Assembly (NCBI GenBank): GCA_011523685.1
Contig: WTGG01000023.1
Location: 62,001-126,000, forward strand
Direction: 5' to 3'
From: Coxiellaceae bacterium
GTDB taxonomy: Bacteria; Pseudomonadota; Gammaproteobacteria; Coxiellales; Coxiellaceae
DNA: 64,000 nt
The notes under the pieces were generated by a model. The model had not been told where the DNA came from and did not search any database. It worked only from the letters and a program-made list of their open reading frames with translations. Of this stretch, positions 28,361-41,192 are shown piece after piece; the stretch's first letter is position 1, and each line of letters begins with the position of its first letter. A program made the translations under genes and the position numbers.

Positions 28361-28618
28361 TTAATCAACTTTTAGGCGGCGGCTTCTTAAAATCTTATGC
28401 ACCGCAAATATACTAATTACGATCCATGCTATCTCAATACAAAATGTTGCAACATTCCAATGCTTAATTAATGAGCACAAAATCATTAAAGAACCAATGA
28501 TATTCAATAACTGAAATCTAACGTGATACTGAGTGAGCCTACCTGAGTTAAGCAAAAAATAGGCTACCAAAATAATCAGAACACCGCCTAAACCAATCAC
28601 TTCATAGATATCCAACAC
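28361..28618 (-). CDS. Small CBU_0592-like integral membrane protein
   Basis: About 85 aa with three hydrophobic helices (IGLGGVLIILVAYFLLNSG, LLNIIGSLMILCSLI, FCIEIAWIVISIFAV) and a basic C-terminus (HKILRSRRLKVD). The arrangement resembles the CBU_0592 family, common in Coxiella, Legionella and other bacteria and of unknown function. The GTG at 28618 has CGGGGTG just upstream; a TTG at 28633 would add 5 residues. It stands alone between hldE and the 649-aa orphan. Confidence 0.7.
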   Translation of the reverse strand: MLDIYEVIGLGGVLIILVAYFLLNSGRLTQYHVRFQLLNIIGSLMILCSLIKHWNVATFCIEIAWIVISIFAVHKILRSRRLKVD

Positions 28619-28723
28619 ACCAACACCCCGCAATCTAATTTTGAGTTATGCTACCATGTCTACCAACATCCTAGTAGAACCAGGCACTATAACGTATTAA
28701 TACTCATAATAATCAGGCAGTTA

Positions 28724-30673
28724 TTACAAAGCTAATCCGATACGAATATCTCCAAGGGCCTTGGGCTCGCCCACTGTGTTTCGCTTAAATATATTCACCG
28801 CACGATTCGCTATCAATTTATCGGCACCAAAAGGGCATGGCGACATAAATACACCCGCTCCTTGATGAACTTGTTTCATGTCAGACTGAAAGTAAGCCAG
28901 CCCCCAGCGCAGTAAAATCATCAAAAATGGATAGGCATAACCGTGCTGCTTAATGGTCCGTCGAGGTGCCACCAGGTCATCTTGTATCATCTGCTTAAAC
29001 ACCGTAATGAATTCTTTAAATGCATCTTTAGGTTGGCGTGATTGCATTCTAGTTTGATCATGTGTTGCTATATATTCAATCTCATGAATTTTTCCATTAC
29101 CCATCTGAATCTGCTCAGCAACGTTGGCCGCCAAGGGACTAACACGGATTTGGCTCCGTGTTTTATCTTTATAGTCTTCATAAATTAACTGATGAGCTAA
29201 CGCGTATAAACGAAATTGCATTTTCTCCTCAAAAAAGACACTGCGATCAGAGCGGTGCGATGTAAACGCATACTGTATAACTGACCTTAGATCATTAATT
29301 AATATTTCCATAGTCAATTGATCATGTACACTATTTAAGACATGTGTCATCGCCATCATTACGGGATTATCCGCATTAAACTGTTTGTCATTATGACCTA
29401 AAATATCGGCAACACTACCAATTGCCTGAGATAAAAAAGGTATTGACCGATGGTGTTGATCCGAACCTCTAAAATCTTGTAGGCGTTTATTCGTGTTCTC
29501 TAAAATAGCTCGACTAAATGGCGTATTAAATAGAGTACTATCATTGATCCCATCAACCATGGCTAAAGATAAATCCATCATTAAATTTAACCACCACAAT
29601 GAATCAGATACCGAAGAAACAGCTAATTTTGATCGTAATTTTTTCCAGTCAATTAAACACTCCTGTATAAAATCAATCAGCGAATGCAGTGTTGATACAT
29701 AAAAAATAACACCTTCGTCCACCGCATCACCGACTTGAATTAGCCTGTCACGATTTGATCGAATTAATGATTTAAACTTATCATATTCATTCAAACTCAT
29801 CATAATCGCTGCGGCGCAGTCCTTACCCACCGACTTAACTAAATCTTTTTGCCAATCACTGTGTGTAATGGATTTAGAAAACTTGACCTCTTTACCGGCA
29901 ATCAGGCTAGCAATTTTCTCCTTTAATGATTTTGATAAACTGTTCAGGTGTCCACTGAGTATTTGATAACTTCGCGGCCAATCAAAATCGGGGACCCTTC
30001 CAGCAACCGTATCAAATATTGTTTTATATTGTTGGCAAGCATTAAAAAGCCGCGTCACTTCTCCGTATTCTATAGCTGACAAACACCACCAAGTTCTAGG
30101 TATCTGATAGTGATCTATCACGAGATCGGTAATCGCTTTTAAGAGCTGAGCGTAGGCTTGAATATTAGTTGAAGAACAATCTTGTGTTAATTGAGCCGTC
30201 AACACGTACAGCACTCGTGATACCCATGCTGCCTGGCTGATTGTTTCACCCATACCCGTACTCACTCGTCCAAATACATTCACCGCTTGGGAAAAAGCTG
30301 GGTCACGTTCAATTTTTAATGCCTCTTGTAGACCAGCATCTGAAATACTCACTTGCATTAATGGTTTTGGAGGACAACAACAACTAAACAGTAACCGCTG
30401 CAAAAATGACTGAGCTTCAATGCGTTGACCCGGTCGAAATAATTCCTTGGCTAGATTGTCACTGAGCAATTCAATCATCACATGATGGGTTAGGACTGTC
30501 TTTTTTGAGATGTACGTTGTTTCATCCTTGCCTGGCATCTCTTCCTCCTCTTCTGGTATTAACCGGTTCAGAATAGAATCGGTGGTATTCAATACATTCA
30601 CTGCATCGCTAGCAAACTGACCTGTTTCGACAAGCCCTTGCGTAGCACTGACCGCTGCCCTTGCTGGTATCAT
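28724..30673 (-). CDS. Orphan protein of 649 aa, function unknown
   Basis: I do not recognise this protein. From the ATG at 30673 (AAGGA upstream) it is MIPARAAVSATQGLVETGQF and on; an in-frame ATG at 30748 would add 25 hydrophobic residues but has no ribosome site. Visible traits are an acidic run EEEEEMPGKDE at about 41-51, a CCC cluster at 98-100 followed by PPKP, and then mostly soluble, probably helical sequence with many charged residues and no clear transmembrane segment. The CCC could be a lipidation or metal site (inference). A long hairpin terminator lies upstream, insulating it from the katG side. Effector-like size and composition suit a Legionellales lineage, but no secretion signal can be proved by eye. 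Confidence 0.75.
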   Translation of the reverse strand: MIPARAAVSATQGLVETGQFASDAVNVLNTTDSILNRLIPEEEEEMPGKDETTYISKKTVLTHHVMIELLSDNLAKELFRPGQRIEAQSFLQRLLFSCCCPPKPLMQVSISDAGLQEALKIERDPAFSQAVNVFGRVSTGMGETISQAAWVSRVLYVLTAQLTQDCSSTNIQAYAQLLKAITDLVIDHYQIPRTWWCLSAIEYGEVTRLFNACQQYKTIFDTVAGRVPDFDWPRSYQILSGHLNSLSKSLKEKIASLIAGKEVKFSKSITHSDWQKDLVKSVGKDCAAAIMMSLNEYDKFKSLIRSNRDRLIQVGDAVDEGVIFYVSTLHSLIDFIQECLIDWKKLRSKLAVSSVSDSLWWLNLMMDLSLAMVDGINDSTLFNTPFSRAILENTNKRLQDFRGSDQHHRSIPFLSQAIGSVADILGHNDKQFNADNPVMMAMTHVLNSVHDQLTMEILINDLRSVIQYAFTSHRSDRSVFFEEKMQFRLYALAHQLIYEDYKDKTRSQIRVSPLAANVAEQIQMGNGKIHEIEYIATHDQTRMQSRQPKDAFKEFITVFKQMIQDDLVAPRRTIKQHGYAYPFLMILLRWGLAYFQSDMKQVHQGAGVFMSPCPFGADKLIANRAVNIFKRNTVGEPKALGDIRIGLAL

Positions 30674-30824
30674 CCTGATTCCTTCACTATTACATGACCA
30701 ACTATAGAATGGCAAAAAATAACTAGAAAACAACAGGATAAGATTCATATCAGCATAATTAATGTTTAATTAATGATTAAGACAACTGAGGCTATCCCCT
30801 CAACGCAATCATCACATCACAAAT

Positions 30825-30873
30825 GGACAACTGAAAAAAAAGCACCCAGTAGGGTGCTTTTTTTCAGTTGTCC
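30825..30873. terminator. Long inverted repeat with A/T tracts, terminator-like
   Basis: Arms of 22-23 bases (starting GGACAACTG, with GCACCC/GGGTGC at the top) pair around a four-base loop, with only one extra A in the left arm. The A-run and T-run flanking the GC-rich core make it a strong rho-independent terminator in both directions. It ends the minus-strand lipoprotein transcript and could block readthrough into the 649-aa gene. Confidence 0.8.
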
Positions 30874-30888
30874 ACAAAGAAGGGAATG

Positions 30889-31315
30889 CTACGATGAACA
30901 GGTTACATTAATCTTTTTCTGCCCACTCACCTGACACCGCCATGTTTTTTTCACTTTTTCCTTATATAAGGCAGCAAGCGTAAATTGAGATTTGCCCCCC
31001 TTGGTAACTTTTAATTTAAAGTCAGCATTCTTTTTCAGCAAACTATTCAAAAAATTTACTGTTTTACTTGCAGCGAGCTGAACATCATCTGACAATTTTG
31101 ACTGACTTGGCATAGCTACTGTGTGTATCAAATTATTATTGGTACTAGTAATGTCTACGCTGCTTTGGGGCTTCAATTTATCCGAATCAAGAGTCAATGA
31201 AAATCTATCAATACTAGATGGCACAGCCCCCCATTGGCTCTTGAACTTCACATCCTACTAAAAATACTGTCATGATGGCCACAGTTAATCCATAAATCAC
31301 ATCACGTAACATCAT
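30889..31315 (-). pseudogene. Lipoprotein gene interrupted by a one-base frameshift in a G6 tract
   Basis: A strong AAAAGGAGAA site precedes ATG 31315, which opens a lipoprotein leader MMLRDVIYGLTVAIMTVFLVGC. Its frame stops with TAG 33 codons in. A second open frame, 31251 to 30889 (120 aa, GTG start), encodes a basic periplasmic-looking protein ending WRCQVSGQKKINVTCSS. Removing one G from the six-G run (plus strand C at 31227-31232) joins them into one lipoprotein of about 140 aa. It could be a pseudogene, a phase-variable gene or a sequencing error. Function unknown. It lies between katG and a terminator hairpin. Confidence 0.7.
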
Positions 31316-31368
31316 ATCACTTCTCCTTTTACTATATTATTTACAACCATTAATGTCTCACTGCTCAT

Positions 31369-33573
<2,205 letters not shown>

Positions 33574-33591
33574 CAACCCTCATATCATGTA

Positions 33592-35700
33592 TTAGCTTTT
33601 TTGTATTTTAAAACATTGATGAGGCTTTCTTGGTCGATTGAAATCTTCATCCACCGTTTGATAAGTAATATCCTCCACACGATAATTTTTGGTAACAACC
33701 TCATCTAACCGGAAGGATTGCAAGTTAGTTGAAAAATATAATACCCCACCCTCAACCAAATGCTTCATACCGCAGTCAATTAAGATAACATGGTCACGTT
33801 GAACATCGAGCACCTGCTCCATACGTTTAGAATTAGAAAAACTCGGTGGATCCAATAACACCACATCAAACTGCTGACCATGATCTTGTTTCAGCCATGT
33901 TAAGCAGTCGGCTTGAATAAATTGATGTTGATTGATGGGTAATTGATTTAACTGAAAATTAGTTTTCGCCCACTGCAAGTAGGTTTTTGATAAGTCAACA
34001 TTACAGGTTTTCGCGCCACCTAATGCTGCCTGCAAACTAAAGACACCGGTATAACAAAAACAATTCAATAATCTTTTACCAGCCAGCGAATCTGCGAATA
34101 ATAAACGTAAACGACGATGATCCAAAAACAAACCCGTATCCAAGTAATCGTGTAAATTAACTTGAATCTTTGCACGCCCCTCTTGCACCACGTGTGTTTT
34201 CTTATCACGCGCTAAAGGTTGATATTGCTGCGCACCCTTTTGTCGTTGACGCTGCTTCAATACTAAATGCTTAGCGGGAATATCCAATACTCGCGGTAAG
34301 ACTTTTAACATATCAATCACACGTTGCTGAGCTTTATGCTCAGGAATTGATTTAGGTGGCTTATATTCCTGTACATGCACCCAGTCATCATAGACATCAA
34401 CGGCAAACGCATATTCTGGTAAATCAGCATCATATAAACGATAACAGTTAGTCACGCCTTTTTTTAACCAACGTGACAAGCGTTTTTTATTTTTATTTAA
34501 CCGATTCAGTAATCCGGTCTCAGCCTCACTCAATTGCTGAGCATCAGAAGAACGGTACTGGTTATCCGGTGTCATATCGATGCAATACAATGAGGTTTTT
34601 AATGGCCCATTAAAAAAATGGTACTGCTTGTGTGATTTTAATCCAATCGCCTTTGCTAACAGTGGCTCTGTCGTCAAAATAGCAGCTTTATAGCCTTGAC
34701 ACTGCTCATGCAATCCTTTCCCTAATGCTTGATACACAGGCAGCAAACGCTCGATACTGTCTAAGCGCTCCCCATACGGTGGGTTACTAACCATTAAACC
34801 TGGTGCTGGTAAGGTTGGTAATGCGGTGATTGGCTGCTGCTTTAAAATAACCTGTTGTTCCAAGCCTAATTGATTCACACAAGACTGTGTTAATGCGATC
34901 ATCTTTGCATCTTGATCAAACCCGTAAAATGTATTGGATATTGGTTTTTGTGCCGATACGGCTTCTTGCCTAATGGTTTCCCATAAATCACGATCGTGCC
35001 CTTTCCAGTACATCAATGACTGATCTTCACGGAATAATCCAGGAGCTCGGTTACCCGCTATTAATGCGGCTTCAATCAACAAGGTGCCAGATCCACAAAA
35101 AGGGTCAACGAATGAACCACCTTGTTCTGACATCGCAGGCCAACCAGCACGAAGTAACATAGCCGCTGCAAGGTTTTCTTTTAGTGGCGCACGTCCTGTT
35201 TGTTGGCGATAACCGCGTTGATGTAAACTATAACCCACAACATCTAAACTTACGGTTAATACACCACGACGCCAATGCGCTTGTAACCGAATATCAGGGT
35301 TTTGCTTATCAACACTAGGTCGCTGGCCGGTTGGTTTGAAATAATCAACAATCGCATCTTTAACCAGCTGCGCACCATACATGGTGTTTTTGACAAATCG
35401 TGACTCACCATAATAATCAATCGCGATCGAGCGATCGACTGAAAATACGCTAGACCAATCAAACTGAGCGCACAATTGACTGAGCGCTTCGACATCATTG
35501 ACCTCACCTTTGAATAAAGGTAACAAAATACGGTTAGCTAATCGTGACCATAAACACACATGATACATCAACCTTAAATCCACTTGGACAAAGACGCCTA
35601 GTGGTGAAACACGATCCACTGTCACTCCCAGCGAAGATAATTCCTCTTCTAACAAATACTCCATGTTACGAGGACAGGTGACTAAAACTGCGTACGACAT
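33592..35700 (-). CDS. rlmL: Bifunctional 23S rRNA methyltransferase RlmKL
   Basis: Makes m2G2445 (RlmL half) and m7G2069 (RlmK half) in 23S rRNA. A THUMP domain occupies about residues 45-155. The N-terminal methyltransferase has FVDPFCGSGTLLIEAA and NPPYGERLD. The C-terminal one has LNCFCYTGVFSLQAALGGA and DPPSFSNSKRM. At 702 aa it is the same length as the E. coli protein. It is a single gene between tdh and katG. Confidence 0.95.
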   Translation of the reverse strand: MSYAVLVTCPRNMEYLLEEELSSLGVTVDRVSPLGVFVQVDLRLMYHVCLWSRLANRILLPLFKGEVNDVEALSQLCAQFDWSSVFSVDRSIAIDYYGESRFVKNTMYGAQLVKDAIVDYFKPTGQRPSVDKQNPDIRLQAHWRRGVLTVSLDVVGYSLHQRGYRQQTGRAPLKENLAAAMLLRAGWPAMSEQGGSFVDPFCGSGTLLIEAALIAGNRAPGLFREDQSLMYWKGHDRDLWETIRQEAVSAQKPISNTFYGFDQDAKMIALTQSCVNQLGLEQQVILKQQPITALPTLPAPGLMVSNPPYGERLDSIERLLPVYQALGKGLHEQCQGYKAAILTTEPLLAKAIGLKSHKQYHFFNGPLKTSLYCIDMTPDNQYRSSDAQQLSEAETGLLNRLNKNKKRLSRWLKKGVTNCYRLYDADLPEYAFAVDVYDDWVHVQEYKPPKSIPEHKAQQRVIDMLKVLPRVLDIPAKHLVLKQRQRQKGAQQYQPLARDKKTHVVQEGRAKIQVNLHDYLDTGLFLDHRRLRLLFADSLAGKRLLNCFCYTGVFSLQAALGGAKTCNVDLSKTYLQWAKTNFQLNQLPINQHQFIQADCLTWLKQDHGQQFDVVLLDPPSFSNSKRMEQVLDVQRDHVILIDCGMKHLVEGGVLYFSTNLQSFRLDEVVTKNYRVEDITYQTVDEDFNRPRKPHQCFKIQKS

Positions 35701-35750
35701 TCGTTTACCTTTATAAATGACTGAAGGCTTTAAAAGAAAATAACTCTAGC

Positions 35751-36779
35751 CTATTCGGACCAATGCAAAATGACTTTTCCAGCATCACCCGATAAAGCGC
35801 GCTGAAAAGCCGCTTTATAGTCATCCACAGGAAAGTGATCGGTAATCACGTCACTTACATCTAATCCAGACTGTAGCATAGCCATACCCTTATACCAGGT
35901 CTCAAACATGCGTCTACCGTAGATACCCTGAATCGTAATACCTTTAAAAACAATCGAGGACCAGTCTGTTTCAAATGGCTGAGGTGGAATTCCCAGAAAA
36001 GCAATCCGACCACCATTGTTCATGACATGAACCATATCAGTAAAAGCATGCGAACTTCCTGACATTTCCATGGCAACATCAAACCCCTCTTTCATTCCCA
36101 GTGACGCCATAGCTGATGACAAACTCATGCTTCCAGGATGGACTGCAAGTGTCGCGCCCATCTGCTCAGCTAACGCTAATCGTTTTGGATTCATGTCAGT
36201 AATCGCAACTCGTAATGCACCCACATGTTTTGCAATGGCCGCCGCCATCAAGCCAACCGGACCGGCGCCTGTGATTAACACGTCTTCACCCACTAGATTA
36301 AAGGCTAATGCCGTATGTACCGCATTACCAAAAGGATCTAGTATAGCAGCCATCTCATCACTGATATGATCAGGTAATGGACAGACATTCGTCGCAGGTA
36401 ACACTAAATACTCTGCGAACGCACCTGGCAGATGAACACCAATTCCTAACGTATTACGACACAAGTGACGATGGCCTGCACGACAATTGCGACAATTTCC
36501 GCAAGTGATGTGCCCCTCACCTGATACGCGCTCGCCAACCTTAATGCCAGTAACAGAAGAACCTATCTCAACCACCTCACCAACGAACTCATGCCCAACA
36601 TGCATCGGTACAGGAATAGTTTTTTGAGCCCAATCATCCCATTGATAAATGTGTAAATCCGTTCCACAAATGGCTGTTTGCTTAATCTTAATCAGCACCT
36701 CGTTTGATTGACAGGTAGGTAAATCCACATCCGTCATCCACAATCCAGGTTCTGCATGTAATTTGGATAATACTTTCAT
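35751..36779 (-). CDS. tdh: L-threonine 3-dehydrogenase
   Basis: Zinc-dependent medium-chain dehydrogenase that oxidises threonine to 2-amino-3-ketobutyrate with NAD. Catalytic zinc residues Cys38, His63 and Glu64 are visible, with structural zinc cysteines at 93, 96, 99 and 107. The Rossmann motif [17 protein letters not shown] follows. The length is 342 aa (E. coli 341). It forms a pair with kbl, 26 bases downstream of it, so threonine can be turned into glycine and acetyl-CoA. Confidence 0.95.
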   Translation of the reverse strand: MKVLSKLHAEPGLWMTDVDLPTCQSNEVLIKIKQTAICGTDLHIYQWDDWAQKTIPVPMHVGHEFVGEVVEIGSSVTGIKVGERVSGEGHITCGNCRNCRAGHRHLCRNTLGIGVHLPGAFAEYLVLPATNVCPLPDHISDEMAAILDPFGNAVHTALAFNLVGEDVLITGAGPVGLMAAAIAKHVGALRVAITDMNPKRLALAEQMGATLAVHPGSMSLSSAMASLGMKEGFDVAMEMSGSSHAFTDMVHVMNNGGRIAFLGIPPQPFETDWSSIVFKGITIQGIYGRRMFETWYKGMAMLQSGLDVSDVITDHFPVDDYKAAFQRALSGDAGKVILHWSE

Positions 36780-36805
36780 GTTTGACTCTCAGGTCTTAGT
36801 AATAA

Positions 36806-38008
36806 TTACTCAACAACGCCTAACTGACGACCTACTTTTACAAATAAAGTTACAGCCTGCTCAATCTGCTCTCGGGTATGTGCCGCTGAAATCTGCACAC
36901 GAATACGCGCTTGATCCATAGGGACAACTGGATAAGAAAAGCCAACAACATATAAGCCTTCAGCTAATAATTCATCCGCCATCTTCGAGGCTAATACTGC
37001 ATCGCCTAACATGACCGGAATAATAGGATGCTCGCCGGGTACTAAATTAAATCCTGCTTGTGTCATTTGTTGACGAAAATAGGCGCTATTATCTTTTAGC
37101 TGCTGTCTTAGTGTTACACCCTCAGGGCCATTCAACAGTTTGAGTGTTTCCAAAGAAGCTTGTGCAATCATAGGCGCTAGCGTATTTGAAAATAAATAGG
37201 GGCGTGAACGATTACGCAACCATTCAACAATTTCTGCCCTTGCCGCTGTGTAACCACCCGATGCACCACCGAGTGCTTTCCCTAAAGTTCCCGTGATAAT
37301 ATCCACACGTCCTTCGACACCGCAGTATTCAATACTTCCCCGGCCATGTTCACCAAGAAATCCTGTCGCATGACAATCATCGACCATGACTAATGCACCA
37401 AATTCATCTGCTAAATCACAAATCCCTTTTAGGTTGGCAATAATTCCGTCCATTGAAAACACACCATCAGTCACAATCAATGTATGCCTTGCCCCAGCCG
37501 CTTTCGCCGCCTCTAATTGAACACGCAAATCATCCATATCATTATTTTTGTAGCGAAATCGCTTCGCTTTACACAAACGAACTCCATCGATAATACTGGC
37601 ATGATTTAAGGCATCACTGATGATAGCATCTTCAGCTGTCAGCAATGTTTCAAATAAACCACCATTGGCATCAAAACAGGATGGGTAGAGTATTGTATCT
37701 TCTGTTTTTAAAAATTGACTTATAGCAGACTCTAACTCCTTGTGTACAGACTGTGTACCGCAGATGAAGCGTACTGAGGCTAGACCAAAGCCAAACTGGT
37801 CCAAGCCATCTTTGGCTGCCTGAATTAACCGTGAATCGTTACTAAGACCTAAATAGTTGTTAGCACAAAAATTTAAAACAGACTTGGATGGTTTAACCGT
37901 GATGCCGGCTTCTTGCGGAGAAGTAATCGTACGCTCTGCTTTGTATAAACCTTGCTCCTTGAGCTCTTGAATCTTATTACCCAAATCACTTAACAAGGGA
38001 TGTTTCAT
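36806..38008 (-). CDS. kbl: 2-amino-3-ketobutyrate CoA ligase (glycine C-acetyltransferase)
   Basis: PLP enzyme that splits aminoketobutyrate with CoA into glycine and acetyl-CoA. Motifs [27 protein letters not shown] and the PLP lysine in [14 protein letters not shown] are present. I chose ATG 38008 (400 aa; E. coli 398) with an AGAGAG site; the frame extends to 38077 without family support. It is first in the kbl-tdh operon. Confidence 0.95.
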   Translation of the reverse strand: MKHPLLSDLGNKIQELKEQGLYKAERTITSPQEAGITVKPSKSVLNFCANNYLGLSNDSRLIQAAKDGLDQFGFGLASVRFICGTQSVHKELESAISQFLKTEDTILYPSCFDANGGLFETLLTAEDAIISDALNHASIIDGVRLCKAKRFRYKNNDMDDLRVQLEAAKAAGARHTLIVTDGVFSMDGIIANLKGICDLADEFGALVMVDDCHATGFLGEHGRGSIEYCGVEGRVDIITGTLGKALGGASGGYTAARAEIVEWLRNRSRPYLFSNTLAPMIAQASLETLKLLNGPEGVTLRQQLKDNSAYFRQQMTQAGFNLVPGEHPIIPVMLGDAVLASKMADELLAEGLYVVGFSYPVVPMDQARIRVQISAAHTREQIEQAVTLFVKVGRQLGVVE

Positions 38009-38141
38009 ATTAATCTCTCTGTCTGTCTTAAAGTCGGGCATTATACCGTGGCATCTCCTATCCACACAACACATCACTGATGCAAGTCATGGGGATATTT
38101 TTTACTTTATGGTGCATATGGTTTCCGTTATCATAATGCCC

Positions 38142-38891
38142 ATGAAACAAGAAGAAACTACACATTTTGGGTATCAAGAAATACCCAAATCAGAAAAAGC
38201 CAGTAAAGTCGGCGAAGTCTTCTCCTCCGTCGCTTCGCGATATGACATTATGAATGATGTGATGTCTTTTGGATTACACCGAGTCTGGAAACACATTGCT
38301 ATTCAACATGGGGGCTTTCAAAAAGGTCACCGTGTCTTAGACCTTGCCGGTGGCACAGGTGACCTGGCAAAAAAAATTAGTGAAAAAGTGGGCGATAGCG
38401 GTGAAGTTATTCTGGCCGATATTAATCAAGCTATGCTAGATGTTGCTGCTCAACGCCTCATGGATTCTGGCCATATTAACCGCATCAAAATTGTACAAGC
38501 TGATGCAGAAAATCTCCCTTTCCCAGAACACTATTTTGATCGCATCATTATCAGTTTTGGTTTACGCAACGTCACCGATAAACAGCAAGCATTGAAATCT
38601 ATGTTTGACTCCTTAGCACCCGGTGGTCGTTTGCTCATCCTAGAATTTTCGCAACCCATCTTCCCAGCTTTAAAGAAAGTATACGATATCTACTCTTTTC
38701 AATGCCTACCCCGCATGGGTGAATGGATTGCAAATGATAAAGCTAGTTATCAATATCTAGCTGAATCCATACGAAAACACCCAGATCAACATACTCTACA
38801 GGCTATGATGGAAACAGCTGGATTTGAAAATTGCAGTTATCATAATTTATCTGGGGGTATCGTCGCTCTTCACAAAGGAATGAAATACTAA
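38142..38891 (+). CDS. ubiE: Ubiquinone/menaquinone C-methyltransferase UbiE
   Basis: C-methylates the benzoquinol ring in ubiquinone synthesis. The N-terminus [35 protein letters not shown], the SAM motif [13 protein letters not shown] and [14 protein letters not shown] are diagnostic. I chose ATG 38142 (249 aa; E. coli 251); in-frame ATGs lie upstream to 38109. No strong ribosome site is visible. Its stop overlaps the ubiJ start by one base. Confidence 0.94.
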   Translation: MKQEETTHFGYQEIPKSEKASKVGEVFSSVASRYDIMNDVMSFGLHRVWKHIAIQHGGFQKGHRVLDLAGGTGDLAKKISEKVGDSGEVILADINQAMLDVAAQRLMDSGHINRIKIVQADAENLPFPEHYFDRIIISFGLRNVTDKQQALKSMFDSLAPGGRLLILEFSQPIFPALKKVYDIYSFQCLPRMGEWIANDKASYQYLAESIRKHPDQHTLQAMMETAGFENCSYHNLSGGIVALHKGMKY

Positions 38892-39505
38892 TGAAAACAC
38901 TGGTACTCTCTGGGTTAGAAGCTGCCATAAATCGTGCACTTACACTGGACCCCTCTATTCGCGATGCTCTGACTCCATTACACAACAAACACATCAAAAT
39001 TGAATTCACTGACCTTCATGCTGCTTTCTTTTTATCGTTTCAAGAAAATCACATTGCCGTGCTAGAAGATCTCCATCAACCAGCGAATACCATAATCAGC
39101 GGTACACTTCGCAGTTTTTTAATCGTTGCAATGAACAAAGGCAGCCAATCAGCTGTATTCCAAAATAATATGACTGTCAGTGGTGATATAGCTATCGCCG
39201 AAAAATTAAGCACACTATTTAAGCATATCCATATCGACTGGGAAGCCCACTTAGCTCAATTGACAGGCGATACTCTGGCTCATCAGATTGCTTACCACAC
39301 AAAACAATTAAAAAATGTAGCGCATCGTATCGTTGGCCAACTCAAAAATACCGTCAAAGACTATGTCTTTCATGAAGCGCGCTACTTACCCACAACAGAA
39401 GACATCGAGCAACTCTATTTAGATATTGCGGTACTCAAGCAAGACACTGAACGCTTAGAGGCACGCATCAAACGTTTACAACTGCAATCAGGTGAAACCT
39501 CATGA
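38891..39505 (+). CDS. ubiJ: Ubiquinone biosynthesis accessory factor UbiJ
   Basis: A 204-aa protein with an N-terminal SCP2-like lipid-binding domain (about 15-110) and a C-terminal coiled coil (IEQLYLDIAVLKQDTERLEA and on). UbiJ binds ubiquinone intermediates and organises the soluble Ubi complex with UbiK. The ubiE-ubiJ-ubiB order, with overlaps on both sides (TAATG, ATGA), is conserved from E. coli. Confidence 0.92.
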   Translation: MKTLVLSGLEAAINRALTLDPSIRDALTPLHNKHIKIEFTDLHAAFFLSFQENHIAVLEDLHQPANTIISGTLRSFLIVAMNKGSQSAVFQNNMTVSGDIAIAEKLSTLFKHIHIDWEAHLAQLTGDTLAHQIAYHTKQLKNVAHRIVGQLKNTVKDYVFHEARYLPTTEDIEQLYLDIAVLKQDTERLEARIKRLQLQSGETS

Positions 39506-41121
39506 TCACACCCTCCCAATTTTTTCGTGCTTCACGCATTATCATTACCCTCTTAGGGTATACATTGACCTTTCAACTCCTTGGTAGTCAATCAACTCTT
39601 CTCCGCACACTCAGCACATTAAATATTTTCAAATGGTTTGTGAAATCTGAACCTCGCGGTGTTGCTTTACGCAAAGCATTAGAGAAGCTCGGTCCTATTT
39701 TTGTCAAATTTGGCCAAATGCTATCAGTTCGTGGTGATTTCTTTCCTGATGACATTATTCTTGAGCTTGAAAAATTACAAGATCAAGTACCGCCTTTTCA
39801 ATCAAAAGCGGTTCATGCTGCAATAAAAAAGACCTATAATAAAACCGCTGATGAAGTATTTGCCACATTCAATGAAACACCAATGGCATCTGCATCAGTG
39901 GCTCAAGTTCACGCGGCCACCCTTCCTGATGGTAGTGATGTTATTGTCAAAATACTTAGACCAACCATTAAAAAAACACTTAAAAAAGATCTCAAACTCA
40001 TGCTTTTTGTTGCACGTACCATAGAGGTGTTTTGGCCAAGCTCTCAGCGTCTTCATTTAGTTGGTCTTGTGCGAGAGTTTCAATACACAATCTTCAATGA
40101 GCTCGATCTGATGCGTGAAGCAGCCAGTGCCGCTCAACTCAGAAGAAACTTCAAAGATTCAACTCAACTCTACGTTCCTAAAATTTACTGGGATTACACC
40201 CACACAAATGTACTGGTGATGGAGCGCATCTATGGAGTTCGCATCTCTGATGTTGGCACACTTAAAAATAAGCATGTTAATCTAAAGAAACTTGCACAAT
40301 ATGGAGTAGAAATATTTTTCACCCAAGTGTTTAGAGATAGCTTTTTTCATGCTGACATGCACCCAGGTAATTTATTTATCGATATCGATGACCCCGAGAA
40401 TCCTATGTATATGGGTGTCGACTTTGGAATCATGGGAAGCCTCAATGCTGAAGACAAACTGTACCTAGGCGAGAACTTACTTGCCTTCTTTAAACACGAT
40501 TACTACCGCGTTGCAGAATTGCATATTCAATCGGGGTGGGTACCTCCAACAACGCGCGTCGATCAATTAGAAGCTGCTATTCGTACCGTGTGTGAGCCGA
40601 TTTTTGATAGACCACTTTCCGAAATTTCATTTGCTAACTTACTCTTGCGTTTATTTCAGACTGCTAAACAATTTAAAATGGAAGTTCAGCCTCAGCTTAT
40701 GCTCTTGCAAAAAACACTGATTGGTATTGAGTCACTAGGCCGAAAACTCTACCCTGAACTAGACCTTTGGGAAACAGCACTACCGATTCTTGAACAATGG
40801 ATCAGGGAGCAACATGGCCTTAAGAAAGTTGTGCAGGTTGGATCCCACGAATGGGGACCTCTTCTAGAAAAAGCCATACGAGTCCCAGGGATGGCTTTCG
40901 ATGTCCTCGAAGCCTTTGAAAAAAATCAACGTTTTCGAAAACACTATGCCAAAAAAACATTTAGAGAAACCAAACACGGCTTAGTTATGTATGCTGGTAT
41001 TCTTACTACAGTGATTGGCTTAATCAGTGCAGTAGAGCCTAATCTATCGTTCATCCCATGGATTGTTACAGCTATCGGTGTTGGACTATGGGTAAATAGC
41101 TTGCTGATGCGTTTAGATTAA
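39502..41121 (+). CDS. ubiB: Ubiquinone biosynthesis ABC1/ADCK-family protein UbiB
   Basis: Atypical kinase-like ATPase that supports ubiquinone synthesis. It has KFGQ at 69-72, the invariant alanine-rich loop in ASASVAQVHAA, and the HADMHPGN catalytic loop at about 283-290 followed by VDFGIMG. Two C-terminal transmembrane helices lie at about 495-537. The length is 539 aa (E. coli 546). It starts with an ATGA overlap with ubiJ. Confidence 0.95.
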   Translation: MITPSQFFRASRIIITLLGYTLTFQLLGSQSTLLRTLSTLNIFKWFVKSEPRGVALRKALEKLGPIFVKFGQMLSVRGDFFPDDIILELEKLQDQVPPFQSKAVHAAIKKTYNKTADEVFATFNETPMASASVAQVHAATLPDGSDVIVKILRPTIKKTLKKDLKLMLFVARTIEVFWPSSQRLHLVGLVREFQYTIFNELDLMREAASAAQLRRNFKDSTQLYVPKIYWDYTHTNVLVMERIYGVRISDVGTLKNKHVNLKKLAQYGVEIFFTQVFRDSFFHADMHPGNLFIDIDDPENPMYMGVDFGIMGSLNAEDKLYLGENLLAFFKHDYYRVAELHIQSGWVPPTTRVDQLEAAIRTVCEPIFDRPLSEISFANLLLRLFQTAKQFKMEVQPQLMLLQKTLIGIESLGRKLYPELDLWETALPILEQWIREQHGLKKVVQVGSHEWGPLLEKAIRVPGMAFDVLEAFEKNQRFRKHYAKKTFRETKHGLVMYAGILTTVIGLISAVEPNLSFIPWIVTAIGVGLWVNSLLMRLD

Positions 41122-41143
41122 CTTTTTACAGACAACCTCGACA

Positions 41144-41182
41144 TTTTGAAGAACAGAAGTTAGCACTTCTTGTTCTTCAAAA
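41144..41182. terminator. Bidirectional hairpin between ubiB and the 41-aa mini-gene
   Basis: TTTTGAAGAACAGAAGT and its near-perfect complement flank a TAGC loop, with one extra base in the right arm. The outer T/A runs suit rho-independent termination on both strands. It ends the ubiE-ubiJ-ubiB transcript and the convergent minus-strand mini-gene. Confidence 0.7.
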
Positions 41183-41192
41183 GGAGCTATTT

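Noticed and set aside
36070-36369. 99-aa plus-strand frame opposite tdh
   Set aside because: Antisense shadow of a highly conserved enzyme; no ribosome site or family features.
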